In this document: in pieces, positions 40,201 to 47,900 of the stretch | How the letters are laid out: the number at the start of each line of letters is the position of its first letter | Numbering within the stretch: position 1 is the first letter of the stretch | Assembly: GCA_013399875.1 (NCBI GenBank) | Contig: VXAZ01006873.1 | Location: 62,001 to 126,000, forward strand | Direction: 5' to 3' | From: Gymnorhina tibicen | Lineage: Eukaryota; Chordata; Aves; Passeriformes; Artamidae | DNA: 64,000 nucleotides | Program-made: the position numbers and the translations under genes | The notes under the pieces: model-generated | What the model was told of the DNA's origin: nothing | The model's database searches: none | The model's input: the letters and a program-made list of their open reading frames with translations, nothing else

Positions 40201-43200
40201 AATGTGAAAGGAGTTACAAAACTCTTTATTTTCTAGGATTTACAAAACTCTTTATTTTCTAAGTGTGTAAGGGAAAAAAATTTCTACCCTAATGTGATCA
40301 TAAATATAAGTTTATGTATTTGCATAAATATCCATAAACATTATCTGATTTTCTAACACAAACCCTGTGACAGCATATATACACACTAAACAGAATAATC
40401 TTTCCAGCAAATAACAGAAGTAAATCACTGATTTTCTAAAACACGTGCACATGCTGCCTAGCCAGGAGTAAAATCAAGGGCTTAGATGTCTGTTAATACG
40501 TATTTAATTATTAGTGCAGTGTCAATGTTTGGTACCTGTGTACGTACCTGTGACTGAAATTGGTTTAAAATACCTTTAGAAACTCAGTAGTTTCCTTACA
40601 GCATTTGTAAAAACAACTGACAAATTGTGTGTAAATTTTCACAAAGCACAGGAAGGATAACTTATTCTGTTTTCAGAAATATATAATAACACATATGGCG
40701 GAGGAGGAGTAGTAGCTTCTGGTGTTGAAGAAACTACAGGGGTTGGCTACGGCACTGGTACTGGCTACGGAACAGCTGGAGGGATTTCTGGAACAGGGGA
40801 AGCAAAGGGGTCAATCGGAGGAACAATAAAAGAGTATCGAGAAGGAGGAGTGAACATGGCCTTCCTAGACAACTATTTCTCTGAGGTAATTAGTTGCTAT
40901 TCTTTGAGTTACATCTGTGAGCATACTTTCTGCTAGATTCTCCTCCACGGGTTACAGGATGGAAATCCAAATTAATTCTACTCAAATAGAAACTTCCATG
41001 ATACAAGACTGCTGTGAGAGCAAAGCTGACCACACTGGTAGGAAAAGTTACAACACTAGTAGTAGTACTGTCTTTGAGCTGCTGCCATAGTAGATTGATT
41101 ATTCAACAGCCTTCTTGTAAAATTTTTTTAAATTACAAATTTTGTAAAATTTGTACACTGCAAGTATGGGTAAGAAGCAATTAAATGATTTCAGCTTCAT
41201 AAGTACCCACTAAATTTATGTATTTTCCACCTTTTTCAATGTATGAATATCTAATAACTTTATGAAATTGTTCACTCCTACTTCCTGTACAGCTTGTTTG
41301 ATGAAGTCATTTTAATCCTTAAAGAACTTTGAACATCAGTTCTTCCTTATTTTTATTGACATTTCTGCTCCCTAAAAGATTTGTGAACTGCCAGTGACAC
41401 TGATATGCAGCTTTTCAATTGGTAATGCCTTAATTAGCCTTAATATGGGATTAAAAAAATGGTATGGAATTTACATGATTAATGGTTTCATGGGCTATAT
41501 TTTTATTCATATGCACGAACTGTGAGGCATAAATATTATAATTGCATGTCACCAAAATAACAATTAAGATATAAGGATTGCTATATTTCAAAATCTAAAC
41601 AAGGTTCAGTGGAGGAGAGAACAGAGCAGTCCTGACACCCTGAGCATGGTTTTCTCCCAGACTGCAATATTCCTGCCTTGGCCTGGAGCCCTATGTACTA
41701 ATTGTCTGCCGGCCATAGGCCTCCACATATTACTCCTGCTATCCTCCTGGACCATCTCAATCCCCAAACTCTCTGACTCTCTGTCCCAGGCCTCCCCTTC
41801 CATCCTTTCCTGCTTCCTCCGACCTCATGCTGCACTCACTTTAAATTCTCCTCTTTCCTGCCTGATCTCTCTTCAATGACCACTCCAGGATCCCCAACAT
41901 CATCCCCATTTCCATCTTGCTCACAATGGACTCCCCTCTGGACTCACCAAGTCTCCCCCACTGTGGACAATCTTCCATCCCATCTCCTCTATCCTGGTCT
42001 CTCCATTGCTCCCCTTGCCACCCTGCTTCACTCCTCTTCCTACCACTTTGTTCAGATACTGCTGCCCAAAGAAGGCATCTCTTTGCCTGTCCCTTTGCCC
42101 CACAGACAGACCCACTGACAACAGACCAAATTTGAGATGCTACATGTTGACAGAAAAAAGAATAAAACACAGTAATATTTAAATAAAGTTATTTCAAGGT
42201 TAAAAAATGTTGATGGTATAGTCTGTCCTGTTGATATCCTATATTTAAAGTCAGCTGGGCCTTACTGTGGTTAGGGAAATTCTACTGTGGTTTGAGTATT
42301 CATGGTTAAAAATCTGACAAAATTCATTCTGTTCTTCTGTTCTTTTTTTTTTTTCATTTTTTTGTTTTTGCAAACTACAGAAAGCATTTGTGTATGCAGA
42401 TGAAGATGAAGGTCGGCCAGCAAATGACTGCCTATTAATCTATGATCATGAAGGAGTCGGTACTCCTGTTGGCTCTGTGGGTTGCTGCAGCTTTATCGGA
42501 GAAGATACAGATGAAACATATTTGGATACATTAGGACCAAAATTTAAGACCCTAGCAGAGATCTGTCTGGGCAAAGAGATTGAACCTTTCCCTGATGTCA
42601 ACCCACCCTGGCCAGGCGTCAACGTTGCCTTCCCCAGCCCTGAAAGTGATCTAAACCTCCCGCCACCCGGTACCACCATCGTTGTCAATGGAAGCGCACC
42701 TATGCCTCCCCCAGTTGGCACTACAACGGTTGTTACTGAAAACACCTACACGTCTGGGACGACCATACAGCCCCCGAGGCCAATGCCGGATCCCTTGCTC
42801 CACGGCAACATGACGGTGACCGAGACCTACACCTCCGGCTCCCCCTCTTTTCCCGTTGACCCTCTGCGTGCATCCAACGTCGTTGTGACAGAGAGGGTTG
42901 TGGGGCCTGCGTCCGCCTCTGATTTGCGCGGCATGCTAGATATCCCCGATCTCACAGAGGGCTCCAACGTTATCGTCACGGAAAGAGTAATTGCGCCTAA
43001 CTCCCGACTCCCGGCATCTCTGAGCATTCCTGATTTGGTAGATGGGTCAAATGTGGTAGTGACAGAAAGGGTGTTCAGGCCTGCCTCCGGCATGCCGGGC
43101 AGCCTAATAAATATTCCCTCAGAGTTATCGAACGCCCACAATGTGGTGGTCACGGAGAGAGTAGTGTCAGGGTCTGGGATGAGCAGCCTGGGAGGAACAA

Positions 43201-43352
43201 GTCTAGGGGGAGCAAATCTGGGTGGCCTGAGCAGCACGGGTCAGATGCTCAGTGCTGACTGTCACCTTGGCCAGGGAATGGGCACAGTGTCTCCAGGCAC
43301 CTCCCGGAGACGAGTGACAAAGTACAGCACTGTGCAGTACTCCAGTCAGTAA
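22201..43352 (+). CDS. DSG4: Desmoglein (DSG4/DSG1-type), complete 16-exon gene
   Basis: Desmosomal cadherin: a single-pass membrane protein that forms calcium-dependent adhesion between epithelial cells and anchors keratin filaments through plakoglobin, plakophilin and desmoplakin. Joining the 16 exons listed below gives 3543 bp, or 1180 residues, with every phase matching. Human DSG1 and DSG4 are about 1040-1050, and the excess lies mostly in the extracellular anchor. Order: signal peptide (1 to about 24), propeptide ending R-R-Q-K-R (to 48), mature start E-W with the conserved Trp2 (50), cadherin repeats EC1-EC4 (about 49-490), anchor with Gly tract (601-634), membrane span (about 703-725), Cys-rich juxtamembrane segment, catenin-binding segment (about 845-915), tail repeats with V-T-E-R-V (about 960-1140) and end T-K-Y-S-T-V-Q-Y. 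Ectodomain and juxtamembrane parts recall DSG4 and the tail recalls DSG1, so the paralogue name is tentative. The family assignment is very secure. Confidence 0.95.
22249..28923 (+). other. Desmoglein intron 1
   Basis: A 6.7 kb AT-rich intron. No exon or repeat of a known family was recognised inside it. Short open frames (for example 25766-26101 and 27489-27896 on the minus strand) carry no domain. It ends in a T-rich tract and cag at 28921-28923. Confidence 0.7.
28924..28959 (+). CDS. DSG4: Desmoglein exon 2 (36-bp microexon)
   Basis: Twelve codons ([12 protein letters not shown]) flanked by ttcttgcag and gtaaaa, phase 0 on both sides. Mammalian desmogleins have a second exon of the same size here, covering the end of the signal peptide and the start of the propeptide. 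Too short to be found as an open frame. It was located by the splice pattern and the family's exon structure. Confidence 0.92.
29331..29459 (+). CDS. DSG4: Desmoglein exon 3 (propeptide and mature N-terminus)
   Basis: Forty-three codons. Contains the furin-type site R-R-Q-K-R, followed by the mature start E-W-I-K-F with the adhesive Trp2, then [14 protein letters not shown]. Acceptor cag-less tcaaag before 29331, donor gtaagt at 29460. Nearly identical in wording to DSG1/DSG4. Confidence 0.96.
30141..30296 (+). CDS. DSG4: Desmoglein exon 4 (EC1)
   Basis: Fifty-two codons, phase 0 on both sides, between ctgtag and gtaagt. Encodes the first half of EC1, including [19 protein letters not shown] and D-R-E calcium-site residues. 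Confidence 0.97.
30442..30589 (+). CDS. DSG4: Desmoglein exon 5 (EC1 end, EC1-EC2 linker)
   Basis: 148 bp ending in phase 1 with donor gtaagt at 30590. Carries the linker calcium motif L-D-I-N-D-N. The position that reads R-A-L in human desmogleins (after I-Y-C) reads F-A-K here, at 30451-30459. Confidence 0.97.
30590..31492 (+). other. Desmoglein intron 5
   Basis: A 903-bp intron with no recognised element. It ends in a long T-rich tract (about 31459-31490), a strong polypyrimidine signal. Confidence 0.8.
31493..31656 (+). CDS. DSG4: Desmoglein exon 6 (EC2)
   Basis: 164 bp, entering in phase 1 and leaving in phase 0 with donor gtaaca. Encodes [16 protein letters not shown] and L-D-R-E of EC2. 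Open reading continues past the donor into the intron, but splicing to exon 7 restores the family sequence. Confidence 0.97.
31901..32035 (+). CDS. DSG4: Desmoglein exon 7 (EC2 end)
   Basis: Forty-five codons between gtgacag and gtaagt. Encodes [10 protein letters not shown] and the calcium linker D-V-N-D-N-F-P-T-L, wording closest to DSG4. Confidence 0.97.
32036..32598 (+). other. Desmoglein intron 7
   Basis: A 563-bp intron with a short TA repeat near 32562-32574 and no other recognised element. Confidence 0.8.
32599..32784 (+). CDS. DSG4: Desmoglein exon 8 (EC3)
   Basis: Sixty-two codons between atttcag and gtatgg. Encodes [21 protein letters not shown] and F-I-S-G-N-E-D-N of EC3. Confidence 0.97.
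32964..33223 (+). CDS. DSG4: Desmoglein exon 9 (EC3-EC4)
   Basis: 260 bp entering in phase 0 and leaving in phase 2. Encodes I-G-V-R-N, F-H-H-S-V, then the EC4 start with [11 protein letters not shown]. The donor is gtaagc at 33224; placing it there and not two bases earlier is required by the frame of exon 10. Confidence 0.95.
33224..34183 (+). other. Desmoglein intron 9
   Basis: A 960-bp AT-rich intron. An imperfect ATATT/TATA microsatellite lies at about 33371-33402. Nothing else was recognised. Confidence 0.8.
34184..34326 (+). CDS. DSG4: Desmoglein exon 10 (EC4)
   Basis: 143 bp, donor gtaaga. Encodes [18 protein letters not shown] and [11 protein letters not shown] of EC4. Confidence 0.96.
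34474..34692 (+). CDS. DSG4: Desmoglein exon 11 (EC4 end, start of extracellular anchor)
   Basis: 219 bp between ttatag and gtaaat. Encodes [10 protein letters not shown], then S-P-S-V-I-I-S-A and P-F-T-F-S-I. The motif usually reading D-I-N-D-N/Y-C-P is D-G-I-N-A-N-C-P here, so the calcium motif closing EC4 is altered. Confidence 0.95.
34693..35850 (+). other. Desmoglein intron 11
   Basis: A 1.16 kb AT-rich intron with a short ATAC/ATATAT run near 34846-34872 and a strong T/C tract (35821-35848) before the acceptor. No other element was recognised. Confidence 0.8.
35851..36378 (+). CDS. DSG4: Desmoglein exon 12 (extracellular anchor, Gly tract, membrane span)
   Basis: 528 bp, entering in phase 1 and leaving in phase 1 at gtaagt (36379). 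Starts with D-S-S-A-E and continues [10 protein letters not shown] and a Cys cluster ([10 protein letters not shown]). These match the membrane-proximal domain of DSG3/DSG4. A Gly tract of 34 residues with Ala/Thr breaks follows (residues 601-634), then about 65 residues rich in Gly, Asp, Tyr and Glu, then [16 protein letters not shown], the first part of the membrane helix. The exon is larger than expected because of the low-complexity insert. Confidence 0.94.
36027..36128 (+). repeat. Coding GGT/GGC tandem repeat (poly-Gly minisatellite)
   Basis: Imperfect tandem repeats of ggtggcggc with gctgct and act interruptions, inside exon 12. They encode runs of three to five Gly broken by Ala or Thr. 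In the other frames the same DNA gives Val/Ala/Leu-rich (+) and Ser/Thr-rich (-) shadow frames. The GC content is far above the surrounding gene, and the repeat is likely to vary in length between alleles and species. Confidence 0.93.
36379..38500 (+). other. Desmoglein intron 12
   Basis: A 2.1 kb intron that splits the membrane helix coding sequence. It contains one CR1 fragment (37350-37769). Open reading from exon 12 continues to 36722 but has no family similarity. Confidence 0.8.
37350..37769 (+). mobile_element. CR1 LINE 3' fragment in intron 12
   Basis: About 420 bp of CR1 in the gene's orientation. It holds the end of the RT open frame (wording such as [11 protein letters not shown] and L-E-K-R-R) and the 3' UTR ending cattctgtgattctatga. 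5'-truncated and frameshifted, so not functional. Confidence 0.92.
38501..38649 (+). CDS. DSG4: Desmoglein exon 13 (membrane helix end, juxtamembrane)
   Basis: 149 bp. Completes the membrane helix (L-I-P-I-L-M-S-M) and encodes a cysteine cluster D-C-C-G-C-G, a likely palmitoylation region in desmogleins, then [13 protein letters not shown] and [11 protein letters not shown]. The donor is a less common gtcagt at 38650, chosen because the next exon resumes D-V-S as in DSG4. Reading through would add 45 unrelated residues. Confidence 0.92.
38650..39159 (+). other. Desmoglein intron 13
   Basis: A 510-bp intron with a T/GTTTT-rich stretch near 39001-39024. The exon 13 frame stays open for the first 135 bases. 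Confidence 0.75.
39160..39220 (+). CDS. DSG4: Desmoglein exon 14
   Basis: 61 bp between gttttccag and gtaagc, phase 0 in and phase 1 out. Encodes [20 protein letters not shown], corresponding to the D-V-S-N-I-C-A-P segment of DSG4. Confidence 0.9.
39221..40676 (+). other. Desmoglein intron 14
   Basis: A 1.46 kb AT-rich intron with a direct duplication (acaaaactctttattttcta, twice around 40216-40262). No other element was recognised. Confidence 0.75.
40677..40885 (+). CDS. DSG4: Desmoglein exon 15 (Gly/Thr-rich linker, start of catenin-binding segment)
   Basis: 209 bp between ttttcag and gtaatt. Encodes E-I-Y-N-N-T-Y, a Gly/Thr/Tyr-rich linker, then [18 protein letters not shown], the conserved run into the intracellular cadherin segment (DSG4 reads N-M-A-F-L-D-S-Y-F-S-E). 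Confidence 0.95.
40886..42380 (+). other. Desmoglein intron 15 with a pyrimidine-rich block
   Basis: A 1.5 kb intron. The first half is AT-rich. About 41600-42120 is strikingly C/T-rich on the plus strand and much more GC-rich than its flanks. It is followed by AATAAA at 42161-42166. The T-rich acceptor tract runs to 42380. Frames within the block are composition artefacts. Confidence 0.7.
42381..43352 (+). CDS. DSG4: Desmoglein exon 16 (catenin-binding segment, repeat-unit tail, stop)
   Basis: 323 codons plus TAA at 43350-43352. Begins [22 protein letters not shown], the plakoglobin-binding segment. G-S-V-G-C-C-S-F-I and [11 protein letters not shown] follow. Next is a Pro-rich linker, then repeat units with V-T-E-N/T and V-T-E-R-V, a short Gly/Ser/Leu-rich terminal domain and the end [12 protein letters not shown]. 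The large last exon is typical of desmogleins. GC content rises in the repeat region. Confidence 0.98.
   Translation, partial: KAFVYADEDEGRPANDCLLIYDHEGVGTPVGSVGCCSFIGEDTDETYLDTLGPKFKTLAEICLGKEIEPFPDVNPPWPGVNVAFPSPESDLNLPPPGTTIVVNGSAPMPPPVGTTTVVTENTYTSGTTIQPPRPMPDPLLHGNMTVTETYTSGSPSFPVDPLRASNVVVTERVVGPASASDLRGMLDIPDLTEGSNVIVTERVIAPNSRLPASLSIPDLVDGSNVVVTERVFRPASGMPGSLINIPSELSNAHNVVVTERVVSGSGMSSLGGTSLGGANLGGLSSTGQMLSADCHLGQGMGTVSPGTSRRRVTKYSTVQYSSQ
42720..43180 (+). repeat. DSG4: Desmoglein repeat-unit domain (coding)
   Basis: About six related units of roughly 25-30 residues in exon 16: [17 protein letters not shown], then four with N-V-[VI]-V-T-E-R-V. Mammalian DSG1 has five such units and DSG4 fewer well-formed ones, so this tail is DSG1-like. 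The repeats are diverged at DNA level and not recent. Confidence 0.85.
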
Positions 43353-44687
43353 GGCCTCTGGTCAGCACCCCTTCCTGCTGAAATCACTGTTTGCACCGAC
43401 ACTCATTAGCTGCCACCCATCAAGAATATTGTTATTATTTATAACTAAGAAATAGCGCTAAAATTTCAGGGATTCCTACTTGTGTGAGGATCTCTGAAGG
43501 GTGCCCCATTTTGAGGTCAAATGCAGGACTTTGTCAGTGAAGGGAAAATAGAAGTTAGCTTTAAATGTATTTCTTTCTCTCCACCTAGCACTGCAAGTGT
43601 ATAAACAGACTCTAGCATTTTTGGAGAGATATCTGATGACCAAGGAGAGCAGTGAGAGGGGATCCTTATGTGCACATAGTACCAGCATGAATTAAGGTCG
43701 TACAAAAGCGTGTTAAAATACTGTGCAGCTGAGCGATCTCTCACAATAAGCAGATTTGGGTTAATAGCCCCTCACTGACAAGAGAGGAAAAGAATGTAGT
43801 TAATAATTAGTCAACTCAAGACTAAATAAGCACTTTCAAATGCATCATTTTACTTCGCATGTAATTCAAGAAGCGCTACAAAATGGCACTTTCAACCATT
43901 TCTCCCACCACCAACAATAGTTATAAATAATAATTATATAAACATAGTACACTTCCATTGCTTTCTGAAGTTCTCAGTAAACAAACACTCTGCCACAGCC
44001 TGCCATGCTGTTACTGTCATGGTGAGGACCATGACCAGCGATTCGTCGCAGCTGGTGCTGCCATGTTGACACTGTCACCCACGAAGATGTTGGCTTCATC
44101 CTTTCTCCATTGCCATTACAGTTTTGCTTAAATCTAAAAGGACTTCATTGACAACCAGGAACTCTTAGTCAGATTTTTGTGCCAAAGTATGACTCCCATT
44201 TAAATCTCCAGTGTCAGGTTATATTAAGAGGGCTATAACATACCGTGCCAATTCTTGTTTCAAATACTGATAAGAAAAGAAAATCTTAGAAGCTTTGTGA
44301 TGTGAGGAGGCAACAGCAAGTATTGTATTACTGACACTGGTAGCTGAAGTCTTCCTGAAAAGAAAAAAACACTTGGAAGCAATATAAATTTGCTAATAAG
44401 CAATGTGGAGTATTTTTACTTCATATGTCAATGTATTTTGCATTGATATTTTGAAAGTTTATTTGAATGTATTAATTGAAAAAGTCTTTATGAGTCTATA
44501 AACTTAATTAAATCTGGCTTTTATTTTCCCACAAAAACAGCTCTACTGGACTCTTATTCTAATAATACCTTAATGTGTCTTAGAATATGATCTGAAGGAA
44601 CAAAATACTGAAATATAGCTTCTATCTCATTTTACTTCTGTATCATATGTATAGTAACCATAGCATACCCAACATCGCTTCAGTGTA

Positions 44688-44693
44688 AATAAA
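44688..44693 (+). terminator. DSG4: Candidate polyadenylation signal 1
   Basis: AATAAA 1.34 kb after the stop codon and the first one seen. It has no obvious strong GT-rich element directly after it. Confidence 0.35.
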
Positions 44694-44909
44694 ATAGTTA
44701 TAAGGAGGGACTAGCTTTTTTTGCTAGACCACCAAATCAGTAGTTTCCCAGCAAATTTTGCTTCTTTGGCTTTGACAGATAGGTTAGTGAAAAATTTAAG
44801 AGTTGTCTGTGAACCTCCCACTCTATAAAATGGAAAAGAAACTTTCAATTGCATATCCAGACTAACTTACCTCAGAAGAAATGGATGACAGGTTTCTGAG
44901 TCTGATATC

Positions 44910-44915
44910 AATAAA
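44910..44915 (+). terminator. DSG4: Candidate polyadenylation signal 2
   Basis: AATAAA followed within 30 bases by T-rich and GT-rich sequence (ggttttttaaaagatgtttt), the arrangement expected of a working poly(A) site. A further AATAAA is at 46792. Confidence 0.45.
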
Positions 44916-44930
44916 AGGTTTTTTAAAAGA

Positions 44931-47900
44931 TGTTTTTGGAATTGCAGCTAGATCTGCTGTCAACAACAGCCTGCAGTGCCCCTTGAGTTAATGCCACTGC
45001 CATTAACATCAGTAATCCCTAGGAGTCACAACCAAATCCAAGGCTACTTCCAGAAAAGGTCCCTTCCATAGCTTCAGGTTCTTTTCTACAGCAGCTGAGC
45101 ATGCTAGGTGCTCTGCCCATAAAATCTGATGTATTGCTGGTTTTGCTTCTTTCTGTAGCCTTGATTATCTTAAGTATCACTAAAATTGCATTGACTTCAA
45201 AGGGATTAGTCTTTCCTATAATTTATGTACCAACTGGAATTAGAGTTCCTGTAAACATTCTTTAAAGAAGGAAAATAGGTATTAATATATAAAGCTGTAT
45301 CCTTTCATATCTGGAGAATTTGTGCAGAAATTCACTAAAATGCTGACAAACTCCCTTTCATTTTGCTAACCACCTGTTACATTTAAAAAAAATATTTAAA
45401 ATATATATGACTATCTGGATATATAAAAAGCCTATGCAATATAGCCAAAGCCCACAAGAAAATATTTTAATGTAAAAAAAAAAATTAAGTCTTGTGTAAA
45501 TATTTCTATAATCATTTTAAGCAAATCAGAAATACTTTTCTGAATTGTGTTCAAAGTAATGAAACTAGCCTTCAGGAGCACATGCTGAATTCCTTGAACA
45601 GGAATGCTGTGTGAAGTGTGAGTGTCTGAACTATGGTCTCTTGCATGTCTAGAAATAGGGGAAGAATGAATAGAAAAATTAGGGAAATAGAAAACTAATA
45701 GAAAAATAGAGAAAAAATGTTGTTTCAAAGGACAGATTTTGGTTATGTGGTGGTTGTCTACTTGTAGTACTATCTTTTACCAACTTTTTCATTATCAATT
45801 ATTATGTAATACAATTTCTTTAAATATTTCTAGCATCTTTTAATATTGGTTTGTCACATCAAACAGCAATTGCATTATCCCTCAGTGCATTTCCAGTGCA
45901 CTTCTGAATATTAATTTCTATTGATGTGCAATTTTTACAAACTTCCTAAAAATTGTTTTCTTAGTGAATTGAAGATTTTCTTAGGTTACTACGAATTGTG
46001 GAAGAAAAAATGGTATTTGAAGACATGAACAAATACTTGGTTCATTAAAAATTCCGTGCAAATTCTTTTTCTAGCTTCATCGTTAAAAAACCAGCATATA
46101 GTTTAATTCTGACCAATAGAAATTCGTTTTGTTTCTTTTCTTCCAGTTGTAATTTAGAAGCCTGTTTGCTGTCTTACCTTTACTTGTATTGTGAAGGAAT
46201 GGTTTTCAGGGAAGAAAGACAGTAGTGATACCAATTCCGCTCTAAACCATTCAAGAAAAACACTCCTACTAAAGAGTCAGCAGCATGCAACACCAAGTGT
46301 ATGGCTTTCTTTTCTTTTTTTTTTAACTCGGGTTTATTTGGGAGTAGGATCCTACAGTTTTAAACAGGCTCTTTGAGATCTTGGCAGATGAGAAGTATAC
46401 TGACATGGAAGAAAACAGAGCCGCAAGCTGAGGGTCTCATTAGATTTCTATCTTAGGAACACTGTCTCAGTTTGAACTGCAAGTTTCAATACTTTTTACT
46501 CTGTCCGAATTCTGTGGTAATAAATAACACTTTTAAACTGTTGTTAGCAGCACTTACTATGCACAATGAGAAACGGCCACACAATTTAAGCAACAATTTT
46601 AAAAAATTCTGCTGTTTTGCTTGAATTAACATAACTGCATAATTCAAATCCTCCGCACTACTGAGTCACCAAATGCATCATTTTAATTTTATTTAAAATA
46701 TAAGTAACATTACTGTGGGCTTGTGTTTTCATAAATATAAAAATATTAGAGATTTGTTTGTAATAATTTCTGAATGGCACTGAAAAAATACAATAAATGA
46801 TCATTTGAAACATCATGTTTTACATAGAGTGGCTCAGGATATTTTTTTCCATTTATCAGTGGGAAATAGTTTCCTTAAAACTGATGGGGTTTTTTTCAGA
46901 AAAAATCTTGTTCTTTCAGGAAAAAAAAACCAAAAAGAAACAAAAGGTGTTGATCTAGAAAGTCAGGTCATTCCAAGACAAAATTATTTCACATGTCAAA
47001 TTGATTACAATTTCAGGTTGTCAAGCAGAAATATGTGTCAGGTCTCACAAGAATTACAGTACAATTTCCTCAACCCATCATTCTCTACGTTGTTCTCTCT
47101 CTTTAGACAGCCTTTTCTGTGATACCTTGCTGTCCTGCAACTCTGAAACAGTGCTTCAGAGGAGCTATAAATTAATGCTGGAGCACAAGCCACAGAGAAG
47201 GAGGAGAGCAGAAGTCTCTAGAAACAGTATTTGGGCAGGAGAGACATCACAGGTACATTCACAGCATACTGGTCAAAATGAGTTGAACCAAGCAAAAACA
47301 CTTTGGTTCTAAAATCAAATTTCTTTCTAATGTCCCAGACCGGTGTTCATGATAATAATAATTTTTTGTACAGAGATATTTTTTAAAAAGCTTTATCTGA
47401 ACTCAGTAAATGTGTGCTTTTAAAGATAGTATCACGTATTAAGCAAATGTCATCTAATCTATCATTTTACTTTGCCTTAGCATTTTGACATCTTTTTTCT
47501 TCAGTATTTCATACTGAATTATTATTGGCATTCACACATATTTCAGACAGTGATTTAGTATCTTTTCAGGAAGTTAAGTTAGAAGAAAAAAATATCTTCA
47601 AATGTATAGCAACTTTGCTATCAGTCTGATGATAGTGCCAATTCCAGTGCAACAAAGGTAATTTATCATTTATCTTTTCTGTATTTAGAACCTGCCTAAA
47701 TGGAAAAGAACCAAAATTATGTTACACAACACCAATTTTTATGCTCAAGCAACTTTAATTGAAATCTATGGGAGCACAGATACAAGTCAAAACAGGGTCA
47801 GTAGACAAAGTTATTTCATATTCCAAGTGCACTTAAATTTTACAAAAAGGAGAATAATGACAAAATTACAATTGGTGACAGTTTTGGATGCACATTTGTA

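Larger units (their letters stand above)
43353..44930 (+). other. Probable 3' UTR of the desmoglein gene
   Basis: Non-coding DNA after the stop. No AATAAA was seen before about 44688, so the 3' UTR is probably at least 1.3 kb. The real end is not fixed. Confidence 0.45.

Noticed and set aside
41646..42170. Frames of 65-109 codons on both strands in intron 15
   Set aside because: Biased C/T (or G/A) composition lowers stop frequency. No domain is present and the frames lie within a well-defined intron.
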